From the NCBI GenBank assembly GCA_966080355.1, contig CBHROW010000293.1, forward strand, positions 1-7,041: DNA of 7,041 bases, read 5' to 3'. This DNA comes from Chryseosolibacter sp966080355 (GTDB taxonomy: Bacteria; Bacteroidota; Bacteroidia; Cytophagales; Cyclobacteriaceae). The notes under the pieces were generated by a model. It was not told the DNA's origin, searched no databases, and saw only the letters and a list, made by a program, of their open reading frames with translations. Positions within the stretch are counted from its first letter, which is position 1. Every line of letters begins with the position of its first letter. Made by a program: the position numbers and the translations under genes. Positions 1 through 7,040 of this stretch are shown here, piece by piece.

Positions 1-1
1 T

Positions 2-2584
2 GAAGAGTTTGAATCGAATGAGAAAAAGCTCGGGTTATGCGCTGCCAAGTTGAGGTTCTGGTTACGTGTTATTTCTTTCTTTCGTCCAGGTATCTTGTTA
101 CGGAACCGGTTTTCAATGAACATATTGCATTATGCAATGGTGAGAAATTACGCCCTTTCCTCATGGCGATACCTTGGAAAAAACAGGATGTATGGTGTGA
201 TCAATATTCTCGGGTTGGCAATGGGTATGGCTTCTGCGCTGCTGATCTATGAGTTTGCATCCTTTGAGTTTAGTTACGATCGCTTTCATCCGAACCATGA
301 AAATTTGTATCGGGTAACCACGCAGTGGAACAAAGACGTGACGGCCAACGATAATCGCGCAACCACTGTTGCGTGGTCGGGAGACGGAGTAAAAGCGGAA
401 TTTTTGCAGGTTCGAGAATTCTCTCGGTTCACTAACGTGGAAACTTTTACGGGCTCGAATGCGATACGTGCCGGGCATGTTGCGCTCACCGATCAAAAAA
501 TATTTCTTGCAGACCCGGGGTTCCTCCGCATGTTCGGATTCAAGCTGATTGCCGGTGATGCGGCTACCGCGTTGCGCGATCCCGCTTCCATCGTCATTAC
601 TAAAAGCGTGGCTGAAAAACTTTTTAAGCCGGAAGACCCGATCGGGAAACTGGTTGAGCTTGAATCCCATGATAACTTTCCCCATAGTGCTTTCAAAGTT
701 ACCGGTGTGATTGAAGACCCGCCTGCCAATTCACACATGGAGTTTGATGTTCTCCTGCCTTTCAATTTGATTTTCAATGGACTTCATTCAGGTTCCACAT
801 ATTGGCATTGGGATTACACGTATTGTTATCTTGAACTTCAGCCCGGTACCGATGTTCAAGCGCTGGAGAAGATGATGAGTGAACGAAGGGTGGCTCTCTT
901 CGGAAAGGAAATGCAATACTACAACGACCGAATTGATTTCAAGCTACAACCGGTCACCAATATTCATCTCGGTTCTGAGCTGAAAGGCGAGCTCTCGCTC
1001 AACAGGAATGGAATTATCGTAAAGTTTATGGTGACAATTAGTGCACTTGTTCTCGTTTGTGCCTACATCAATTACATCAACCTGTCTACCGTCAAGGTGA
1101 TCGAAAGACGTGCGGAAGTGGGCATCCGGAGCGTTATCGGGTCAACACGAAGTCAACTCATGGCACAATTGTTTGTTGAATCAGCTATACTCAACGGGTC
1201 TGCGCTTATTCTCTCCGTTGTGATTTTCCGCGCTGCGATTCCTTTGATGGAAGCGCTTGGCAACTTCGACTGGCCGGCCTGGAATCCGGTAATTTTTTCC
1301 TGGAATTTTTTTGTCTGCGCCTCTATTACATGGCTATCCGGAACGATCCTCTCTGCCGCATACGGAGCGATCAGACTCACTGGTCTTCGTCCTGTTGATG
1401 TATTGAAGGGCAGCGGAGGTACGATCTTTCAACGCGGATTTTCAGTTCGTCATGCATTGATCGTTGTTCAGTTTGCTTTTTGTGTGGCATTTACGGTCGG
1501 TGTATATGCGATGTATCGTCAGCTTGACCACATGGAAAGCGCAGATCTCGGTGTCAATATTGATCAGGTGATGACCGTAAAAGGTTATGGATTTCAGCCC
1601 TTTTCTTCATTTAAGGAATTCAGCAGCAGGCTTCAGGGCATTGCGGGTATCGGGCAGGTAGGGATTGGGTCATCAGCACCGGGTGATGAGATCATTGAGC
1701 TCGGCTTGCGTCCGAAGCTGAGGGCGAATGGTAGAGAAGTTGAGGTGAAGATGATCATGTCCGATGATGGTTTCTTCAAGGCGCTTGGAATGAAGTTTCT
1801 CGGGGGCAGGAATTTTGATCCATCGCTTGGCGACAAGCACGCTGTTATCCTCAATGATGCCGCTGTACGAATCCTCGGCTTTCACGATGCAGAGAGCGCG
1901 ATAGGGCAAGCGCTGGCTGGTATGGAAGAGAAAGACGTGCAGGTAATTGGCGTGATCAGGTCGTATAACCAGCGATCGTTTCGGAATGCATTCGATCCGA
2001 TCGTTTACGTGCCAATGTGGAACACGGAGTTAGGATGGAGTGCCAAATACATTTTCGCAAGGATCAATGCCAACCCTGAAAATTTAAGTGCTCTCATCCG
2101 GAAGGTCGATCGTATCTGGGTTGATGTCAATCCTGGCAAGCCCATGAATTATTTTTTTGCCGACACTCATTTTTTGAAACAGTACCAGCATGATCGAACC
2201 GATATTCTGATGTTCGTTTTTTTTGCAATTGTTGCCGTGATTATTTCTTGTCTGGGTCTGTTTGGACTTGTTGCCTATTCAACGCTTCAACGCAAAAAGG
2301 AAATTGGTGTGCGAAAAGTAATGGGCGCAACCTCTTTAGACATAGTCTTCCTGTTAACACGGGAGGTGGCGCAGTTGATTTTCCTTGCATCTTTTATTTC
2401 GGTCCCCATTGCCATTTTGGCTCTCCGCGAATGGCTTGATCAGTATGTGTTTCGAATTCCGATCGATGGCGGACTGGTCATCGTTCCCCTTCTGATACTG
2501 TTTATGATCACAGGAACAACAATCTTCATGCGATCACTGCGAGCCGCATCGGTCAATCCGGTTGATAATTTGCGTTACGAATAG
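2..2584 (+). CDS. FtsX/MacB-type ABC transporter permease with N-terminal permease prefix domain (5' end truncated by window)
   Basis: An inner-membrane permease of the MacB/FtsX superfamily, probably working with a separate ATPase in efflux or mechanical transmission across the envelope; the substrate is unknown. The frame is open from position 2 with no stop. The first internal start codons (TTG 50, ATG 116) are unlikely to be the true start, because the residues before and after them (EEFESNEKKLGLCAAKL, then FFRPGILLRN) look like the end of the cytoplasmic prefix domain found on many Bacteroidota permeases. Order: prefix remnant; helix 1 near 190-250; periplasmic MacB-like core with DPIGK and EDPPANSHMEF; helices 2-4 near 1010-1360 with the FtsX segment RRAEVGIRSVIG; helix 5 near 1445-1516; second periplasmic domain with LGGRNFDP; helices 6-8 near 2201-2533 with KKEIGVRKVMGA; family-typical end NPVDNLRYE. 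The usual GxYPA stretch before helix 5 is altered to SAAYGAIRLTG. It is followed 117 bp later by a paralogue. The family is clear; the function is inferred. Confidence 0.93.
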   Translation, partial: EEFESNEKKLGLCAAKLRFWLRVISFFRPGILLRNRFSMNILHYAMVRNYALSSWRYLGKNRMYGVINILGLAMGMASALLIYEFASFEFSYDRFHPNHENLYRVTTQWNKDVTANDNRATTVAWSGDGVKAEFLQVREFSRFTNVETFTGSNAIRAGHVALTDQKIFLADPGFLRMFGFKLIAGDAATALRDPASIVITKSVAEKLFKPEDPIGKLVELESHDNFPHSAFKVTGVIEDPPANSHMEFDVLLPFNLIFNGLHSGSTYWHWDYTYCYLELQPGTDVQALEKMMSERRVALFGKEMQYYNDRIDFKLQPVTNIHLGSELKGELSLNRNGIIVKFMVTISALVLVCAYINYINLSTVKVIERRAEVGIRSVIGSTRSQLMAQLFVESAILNGSALILSVVIFRAAIPLMEALGNFDWPAWNPVIFSWNFFVCASITWLSGTILSAAYGAIRLTGLRPVDVLKGSGGTIFQRGFSVRHALIVVQFAFCVAFTVGVYAMYRQLDHMESADLGVNIDQVMTVKGYGFQPFSSFKEFSSRLQGIAGIGQVGIGSSAPGDEIIELGLRPKLRANGREVEVKMIMSDDGFFKALGMKFLGGRNFDPSLGDKHAVILNDAAVRILGFHDAESAIGQALAGMEEKDVQVIGVIRSYNQRSFRNAFDPIVYVPMWNTELGWSAKYIFARINANPENLSALIRKVDRIWVDVNPGKPMNYFFADTHFLKQYQHDRTDILMFVFFAIVAVIISCLGLFGLVAYSTLQRKKEIGVRKVMGATSLDIVFLLTREVAQLIFLASFISVPIAILALREWLDQYVFRIPIDGGLVIVPLLILFMITGTTIFMRSLRAASVNPVDNLRYE

Positions 2585-2592
2585 TTCGAACT
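2583..2592. repeat. 10-bp perfect palindrome overlapping the stop of the first permease
   Basis: AGTTCGAACT is fully self-complementary and begins inside the TAG stop codon. It has no loop and no T-tract, so it is not a terminator. It could be a regulator site or chance. The rest of the 117-bp gap up to 2701 shows no gene and no convincing promoter. Confidence 0.3.
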
Positions 2593-2701
2593 GACTACAA
2601 CTTTTCAACGGTTCAATACATCCCAAGGGCACGCTGTAAAAAGTTTGTTTGACAGCAATCTCTTTTTTACAATCTTTTCCGGGTCTAAAAGCACCACCGC
2701 C

Positions 2702-5143
2702 ATGTTCCGCAACTACTTCAAAATCGCCTTTCGCAACATTTCGAAACGCAAGCTTTATTCATTTATCAATGCAGTTGGCCTCAGCATCGGTATTGCATTC
2801 TGTCTGCTGATCTACTTGTTTATTCAGGACGAAAGGAGTTTCGATCAGTTTCATTCAAAAAAAGAACAGATCTATCGCGTCCACGCTACCAATTTCGATG
2901 ACGAGAAATTCAAAAAAGGAGCGGAAGATGTTTATAGCAGCCATGCCTATTTGCCTGCTAAGCTGGGCGAATTGATGCTTGATGAACTTCCGGAAGTGGT
3001 TCACATGACGCGCTTCAACAACTGGGGCGATGGAACATTTCAATATGCCGACAAGATATTCAAAGAACGCGTTGCCTTTGCTGACAGTGGTTTTTTTGAC
3101 ATGTTCGATTTTCGTGTTGTTGCTGGCGATCGAACTAAGTTCTTTCGCAATCCATCTGACGCTGTACTAACACCAGAAGTCGCCCTGAAATATTTTGGGG
3201 ACGAAGATCCGATCGGAAAAATTTTCACGTTCTCGATCAACGAAGAGAAAACATTTACCGTGGTGGGTGTTGTCGAAGAACCACCTGCGAATTCTTCCAT
3301 ACAGTATAAGGTCCTTCTTCCGATAGCAAATCAACCGTACTTTGAACGGAGCCGGGAGAACTGGGGTAATTTTTCATTTCCCACTTTCGTGGAAGTAAAA
3401 ACCGGAACAAATGAAAAGACGTTCAAGGCGAATCTCGACTCGCTGACCACTAAATACATGTCCGATCGATTGAAGCGTTGGAGAGAAAACAATAACGTTC
3501 CTAAAGAATACAAGGTTTTCGAGTTCAATTTCATGAAGTTGACCGATATCCATCTTTCAACGGAGATTGGGTGGGAGAAATCGAGTGATCCGAAGTACTC
3601 ATGGATACTGAGCGGAATAGCCGTGCTGATTCTCACCATTGCCTGCATAAACTATGTTTCACTGGCGCTTACTACATCCGCATCGAGGCGTATCGAGGTG
3701 GGAATCCGGAAAGTCATTGGCGCACAACGTTCGCAGATCGTCTCGCAATTTGCGATCGAATCCGTTTTGCTTGCTGCGGTCTCGCTCGTGATCGGCTTGG
3801 GATTGGCGGTGCTTTTTCTTCCCGCGTTCAATAGTTTCACCGGTAAAGGAATTTCGTTTTCCGCTATTGATACTACGCGATTGATACTCGCTGCCACTGC
3901 CATGACCATAACGATTGGGCTATTGGCGGGAAGCTATCCCTCGGTTTTTCTCTCCCGGTTTTTACCGGCCGCTGTGCTCAAAGGAGGATTTACTTCAAGG
4001 CTACAGGCAGGGTTTACCAGGCCTCTGGTAGTCTTCCAGTTCTTTCTTTCTGCATCGCTGATCGTTTGTTCGTTGATCATGTATCGCCAGATGAAATTCA
4101 TTGCAACGAAAGAGCTTGGCTACAACAAAGATCAACTGATCGCAGTCGAGACACAGGCCGGGTTTACCGAAAAATCCGAGCAAGCGTTCGAACAACTCAA
4201 AGTTGCATTGCAAAACAATAAGGCCGTGGCTGGAGTCGCTGGGACCAGCTCATCATTCAATCAGGGCTGGTCTCGATATGGTTACAAGATCAACGGAGAG
4301 AACAAAGAAGCTTATGTGTACCGCATTGATACCGATTACATCCCCATGCTCGGTATTAAATTGCTCGCTGGCCGGAACTTCGATCCTGCAATTCCATCCG
4401 ACAGCAGCGCGATCATCGTCAATGAGGCGCTCGTCAAAGACATGGGATGGAAAGATCCGCTCAACGAGTATCTCAACTATCAGGAAGACTCAACGAGCCT
4501 CGGTGCGAAGGTGATCGGTGTGGTTAAAGATTACAACTTCACTTCTCTTGAACAGAACATCGAGCCTATGTTTCTCTCGATGAATAAAAAAAATATCGGC
4601 TACGTCACAACCGTGATGATCAAACTTAGCCAGGGTAATGTTGCTGACGAATTGGAAGCTGTGCAAAAAACTTGGCGAAGCTTATTTCCAGACAGGCCTT
4701 TCGTTTACACATTCGTGGATGATGACGTTGCGAAGCAATACGAAAGCTATAACCGGTGGGTGAATATCACAGCATTGTCGACCGGGTTTGCTATTATCAT
4801 CGCGTGTCTCGGGCTTTTCGGTCTGGCAGGAATCAATGCCGTGAACAGGACAAAAGAAATTGGAATCAGGAAAGTTATGGGCGCTGAACTTGGTTCAATT
4901 TTCGTGTTGATGAACAAGCAATATGTTTTCCTTTCGCTGATCGCTTTCACTTTGGCCATTCCTGCGTCCTGGTATATCATGGATCACTGGTGGCTCGAGT
5001 CTTTCAAGTTCAGGATTTCGGTTGGCTGGGAAATATTCGCTATAAGTTTGACAGGTGGCATGCTGATGGCATTACTTACAGTGAGCTACCATGCTCTGAA
5101 AGCTGCAATGTTGAATCCCGCGGAAACGCTTAAGTACGAATAA
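2702..5143 (+). CDS. FtsX/MacB-type ABC transporter permease, prefix-less paralogue
   Basis: A complete 813-residue inner-membrane permease of the same family as its upstream neighbour. I chose ATG 2702 because the family begins at MFRNYFKIAFRN. An in-frame TTG at 2645 would add 19 residues (MFDSNLFFTIF...) unlike the family start. Order: helix 1 at residues about 20-41; first periplasmic MacB-like domain (about 42-298) with DPIGK and EEPPANSSIQY; helices 2-4 (about 300-417) with RRIEVGIRKVIGA; AGSYPSVFLSRF and AVLKGG; helix 5 (about 440-462); second periplasmic domain with LLAGRNFDP and VIGVVKDYNF; helices 6-8 (about 687-798) with TKEIGIRKVMGA; terminal NPAETLKYE. Eight helices in two four-helix halves match the tandem layout of this Bacteroidota family, and the length is typical. 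There is no obvious Shine-Dalgarno sequence, which is usual in the phylum. It is probably co-transcribed with the upstream permease and may dimerise with it or with itself. No ATPase gene is visible. The substrate is unknown. Confidence 0.95.
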   Translation: MFRNYFKIAFRNISKRKLYSFINAVGLSIGIAFCLLIYLFIQDERSFDQFHSKKEQIYRVHATNFDDEKFKKGAEDVYSSHAYLPAKLGELMLDELPEVVHMTRFNNWGDGTFQYADKIFKERVAFADSGFFDMFDFRVVAGDRTKFFRNPSDAVLTPEVALKYFGDEDPIGKIFTFSINEEKTFTVVGVVEEPPANSSIQYKVLLPIANQPYFERSRENWGNFSFPTFVEVKTGTNEKTFKANLDSLTTKYMSDRLKRWRENNNVPKEYKVFEFNFMKLTDIHLSTEIGWEKSSDPKYSWILSGIAVLILTIACINYVSLALTTSASRRIEVGIRKVIGAQRSQIVSQFAIESVLLAAVSLVIGLGLAVLFLPAFNSFTGKGISFSAIDTTRLILAATAMTITIGLLAGSYPSVFLSRFLPAAVLKGGFTSRLQAGFTRPLVVFQFFLSASLIVCSLIMYRQMKFIATKELGYNKDQLIAVETQAGFTEKSEQAFEQLKVALQNNKAVAGVAGTSSSFNQGWSRYGYKINGENKEAYVYRIDTDYIPMLGIKLLAGRNFDPAIPSDSSAIIVNEALVKDMGWKDPLNEYLNYQEDSTSLGAKVIGVVKDYNFTSLEQNIEPMFLSMNKKNIGYVTTVMIKLSQGNVADELEAVQKTWRSLFPDRPFVYTFVDDDVAKQYESYNRWVNITALSTGFAIIIACLGLFGLAGINAVNRTKEIGIRKVMGAELGSIFVLMNKQYVFLSLIAFTLAIPASWYIMDHWWLESFKFRISVGWEIFAISLTGGMLMALLTVSYHALKAAMLNPAETLKYE

Positions 5144-5174
5144 TCCGGCCAGACACTGGATGTCGTTGAATGCC

Positions 5175-5190
5175 GTGATGACCGCATCAC
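5175..5190. repeat. Perfect hairpin GTGATG-ACCG-CATCAC
   Basis: Six-base arms (5175-5180 and 5185-5190) flank a four-base loop, 31 bases after the permease stop. No T-run follows (the next bases are ATTGTACCGG), so it is not a classical rho-independent terminator. It could stabilise the 3' end of the permease mRNA or be a protein-binding dyad. The arms are seen directly; the role is unknown. Confidence 0.4.
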
Positions 5191-5212
5191 ATTGTACCGG
5201 TTGTCTTACAAT
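5191..5212. repeat. Inverted repeat ATTGTA / TACAAT
   Basis: Perfect six-base arms at 5191-5196 and 5207-5212 around a ten-base spacer. The repeat abuts the preceding hairpin directly. The A/T-rich arms would make a weak RNA stem, so a DNA-binding site or chance is as likely. Confidence 0.25.
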
Positions 5213-5255
5213 ACCTCACCGTTTACATATGTGCCGAATGTCGACACATCGTTGT

Positions 5256-5273
5256 ATTGATCTGCACATCAAT
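5256..5273. repeat. Inverted repeat ATTGAT / ATCAAT
   Basis: Perfect six-base arms at 5256-5261 and 5268-5273 around CTGCAC. It lies immediately before GGAGGT (5274-5279). It could be an operator or a small RNA stem next to that purine-rich motif, or chance. Confidence 0.25.
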
Positions 5274-5417
5274 GGAGGTAGACGCTCATCAGATCTTTTA
5301 TTGAAAGTGAATTAAATCGATTGCAACATCAGCACCCAAATTGGGTTACAACGTTTCGCGAACCTGTGTTTCCGATTTTTGAACGATTGCCAAAGGAGGT
5401 GTTTGTACTTTTTTGAC

Positions 5418-5425
5418 TACATTTA
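5418..5425 (+). promoter_or_regulatory. Candidate Bacteroidota -7 promoter element for the lipoprotein gene
   Basis: TACATTTA matches the Bacteroidota -7 consensus TAnnTTTG except at the last base and would give a leader of roughly 25 bases before ATG 5456. The nearest TTTG (5402-5405) is only 12 bases upstream, too close for a good -33 element. An alternative is TACTTTTT at 5406-5413 with TTTG at 5378-5381, spaced by 24 bases. Neither pair is ideal, so this is a weak call. Confidence 0.2.
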
Positions 5426-5455
5426 GGAAGATTGGATTTAAACTATAAAAATACT

Positions 5456-6538
5456 ATGAAGATCAAATTGTTGTGTGGGGTGTTGGCCATCGCGGGCATT
5501 TCAATACTGAATTCTTGTAAGGATGACGAGCCTCCAGTTGCGGGCATTTCGTTTGAAAGCGAGGAGCAGGAAGTCACGGAATCCGATGGTACCCTCGCAT
5601 CTTTTAACCCTGATGATGTTTCGTCTGGCGAAGGTCGCGTGATCCCGGTTAACCTGGTTTTTGACCGCGCTCTTGCTGGCGATGTTGTGCTCGAGTTCGA
5701 CATCGATGGTAGCGCACGCAAAACATCGAATAGCACGGAATCGAAAGATTTTGAGATCGATGCCGAGGGCACAAACCTCACCGTTGATGGCACGAAAATC
5801 ACGTTGCCAAAAGGCGCAACGGAAGCTTCATTCAGTGTCAGGATCTACGAAGACTTTTTGTTTGAATTCGATCAGGATTCTCCCGTCAATGACGATGATA
5901 TTCCTTATGAGACTATCGAATTGACGTTGACTTCTGTTACTTCCGGCCCTGGCAAGCTCGGAGAGAAACTTACCCATACGATCAAGATCCTCGAAGACGA
6001 TTCATATGTGTTCCTGAGCTGGAACCCTGGCGACCAAACAGGAACAGTTGGTGATGTTGATATGGATATGTTCATTTATCTCAACAACGAGCTCGCGGGA
6101 AGTTCAGCATATACCAACGATGACTTTGAAAACGAATTTATCGTCATTCCCGGAGGTTTGCCCGATGCTGACATGGGTATGAGTTATGTATACCACAGTG
6201 GAACTTCCAATGATGTAGATTTCTCTGTTGAGATCGCGAACTTTGGAGGTAACCTGACAAAATCAAGTGGAAGCTCCGCTAAAGTGTACACCTTCGCAGC
6301 AACATATGGCACCGTTAACAAGAATCCATACGTAGACGTTGAACATCCCGGTGCCGTGATCGAGCAAACGATGACTAAGTCTGGCTTGAACTATACCGCT
6401 GTGACCAACATTACCGTTCCAGGATCGGGAAGCAGGGTGGGTGAGAAAAGCGAAAATCCCCGGGCCCAAAAATTCAGCCTGCTGAGGTCAAATCTTTCGA
6501 CCGCCAAGCCACACGTGATCAAAACATTGAAGCGATAA
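5456..6538 (+). CDS. Calx-beta-like domain lipoprotein, probably surface exposed
   Basis: A 360-residue secreted lipoprotein of unknown function. I chose ATG 5456 because it gives a standard signal peptide: MKIK, a hydrophobic core, then the lipobox LNSC with the lipid-modified cysteine at residue 21. An in-frame TTG at 5432 would only add eight polar residues. The residues after the cysteine, KDDE, resemble the lipoprotein export signal that directs Bacteroidota lipoproteins to the outer face of the outer membrane. Residues about 30-182 look like a Calx-beta fold: the VTESDGT entry, VIPVNLVFDRAL, KDFEI, ITLPKGATEASFSVRI, and an acidic stretch ending in YETIELTLTSV and IKILEDD, which suggests calcium binding. 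Residues about 183-323 form a second acidic, beta-rich region with GDVDMDMFIYL, which I cannot assign. The last 36 residues are strongly basic. It is transcribed separately from the permeases and ends at a strong terminator. It is probably an adhesion or structural surface protein, but that is inference. Confidence 0.88.
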   Translation: MKIKLLCGVLAIAGISILNSCKDDEPPVAGISFESEEQEVTESDGTLASFNPDDVSSGEGRVIPVNLVFDRALAGDVVLEFDIDGSARKTSNSTESKDFEIDAEGTNLTVDGTKITLPKGATEASFSVRIYEDFLFEFDQDSPVNDDDIPYETIELTLTSVTSGPGKLGEKLTHTIKILEDDSYVFLSWNPGDQTGTVGDVDMDMFIYLNNELAGSSAYTNDDFENEFIVIPGGLPDADMGMSYVYHSGTSNDVDFSVEIANFGGNLTKSSGSSAKVYTFAATYGTVNKNPYVDVEHPGAVIEQTMTKSGLNYTAVTNITVPGSGSRVGEKSENPRAQKFSLLRSNLSTAKPHVIKTLKR

Positions 6539-6559
6539 TTTCAAAAAATGAGAATAAAT

Positions 6560-6593
6560 AAAAAAAGCCCGGCATTTTCACCGGGCTTTTTTT
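6560..6593. terminator. Bidirectional rho-independent terminator
   Basis: A-tract 6560-6566, GCCCGG at 6567-6572, an eight-base loop CATTTTCA, CCGGGC at 6581-6586 and T-tract 6587-6593. The 6-bp G/C stem extends by 7 A-T pairs, and each strand ends in a U-run. It lies 21 bases after the lipoprotein stop and 12 bases after the stop of the convergent minus-strand gene, so it serves both. Confidence 0.93.
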
Positions 6594-6605
6594 ATTGTTA
6601 GATCC

Positions 6606-7040
6606 TTAGATGGATTGGAACACAAAGCTATAGCCGTTGCACGGGTTGTAGAATTCGTAGATGCCTTCAGCGTATTCAAAGATGTGTGTTTCTCCTCCTT
6701 CCGTCAGGAGATTCAAATACTTGTTGATATTATCTGCATCGGCAGGCAGCCCGGGGCCGCGTACAACCGTGAGATCCGGATCGAATGTAAAAGCCATCTT
6801 GTTTCCCTGAAAGACCGGAGTATATTTTTTCACCACGATGATTCCGTTCGGCTCGGATGCGCTCTCAATAAAAAATCCAACACCGTTGATTTCTCCGATA
6901 TCCGAGTTGCCGCCATTATACAGGACCATAAGCGCGGCACCCGCGATGTCTTGCTGAATCTCCTCGTTGATCCGATTGCCGTCTCCATCGAAAATATTTA
7001 CGATGTCAGCAATGTAAATGGTCGAGTACGTTTCGAATGT
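6606..7040 (-). CDS. Hypothetical protein, C-terminal part (5' end beyond window)
   Basis: Read on the minus strand, the frame is open from the window edge to a TAA at 6608-6606, giving at least 144 codons. The internal ATG at 6929 is not a convincing start, because the 37 residues encoded upstream (including YIADIVNIFDGDGNRINEE) read as normal protein continuous with it. The visible part is acidic and rich in beta-strand-forming and aromatic residues, with NGGNSDIGEINGVGFFIES, KMAFTFDPDLTV, a proline/glycine turn (RGPGLPADADN) and the ending FYNPCNGYSFVFQSI. There is one cysteine near the end and no membrane helix. I do not recognise the family. The style fits a Bacteroidota secreted lipoprotein or beta-barrel/sandwich domain, but the N-terminus that would show a signal peptide is missing. 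It is convergent with the lipoprotein gene and shares its terminator. Confidence 0.8.
   Translation of the reverse strand, partial: TFETYSTIYIADIVNIFDGDGNRINEEIQQDIAGAALMVLYNGGNSDIGEINGVGFFIESASEPNGIIVVKKYTPVFQGNKMAFTFDPDLTVVRGPGLPADADNINKYLNLLTEGGETHIFEYAEGIYEFYNPCNGYSFVFQSI

Larger units (their letters stand above)
5144..5455. other. 312-bp intergenic region between permease and lipoprotein
   Basis: No gene with a standard start was found here. The first half carries three perfect 6-bp inverted repeats (listed separately). The second half carries an unrecognised 44-codon open frame (5282-5416) without ATG, GTG or TTG at its beginning, and an isolated AAAGGAGGTG at 5392-5401. The last 40 bases are A/T-rich and probably hold the lipoprotein promoter. 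No rho-independent terminator with a T-tract follows the permease stop, so transcription termination after 5143 is not explained. Confidence 0.6.

Noticed and set aside
161..685. Long antisense open frame of 174 codons inside the first permease
   Set aside because: It is a shadow of a strongly supported coding gene and has no recognisable domain; the composition follows the opposite strand's codons.
2649..2673. TTGACA (2649-2654) and TACAAT (2668-2673) as a promoter for the second permease
   Set aside because: The spacer is only 13 bases, too short for a sigma-70 promoter, and the -10 side does not match the Bacteroidota TAnnTTTG element. The gap has no terminator, so read-through from the first permease is simpler.
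2645..2701. TTG 2645 as the start of the second permease
   Set aside because: It adds 19 residues unlike the family N-terminus, whereas ATG 2702 begins exactly at the conserved MFRNYFKIA start.
5175..5212. Rho-independent terminator after the second permease
   Set aside because: The hairpins are short and not followed by a T-run.
5443..5802. Antisense 119-codon open frame over the lipoprotein start
   Set aside because: It is Ser/Pro-rich low-complexity translation opposite a signal peptide and Calx-beta coding region; there is no independent support.
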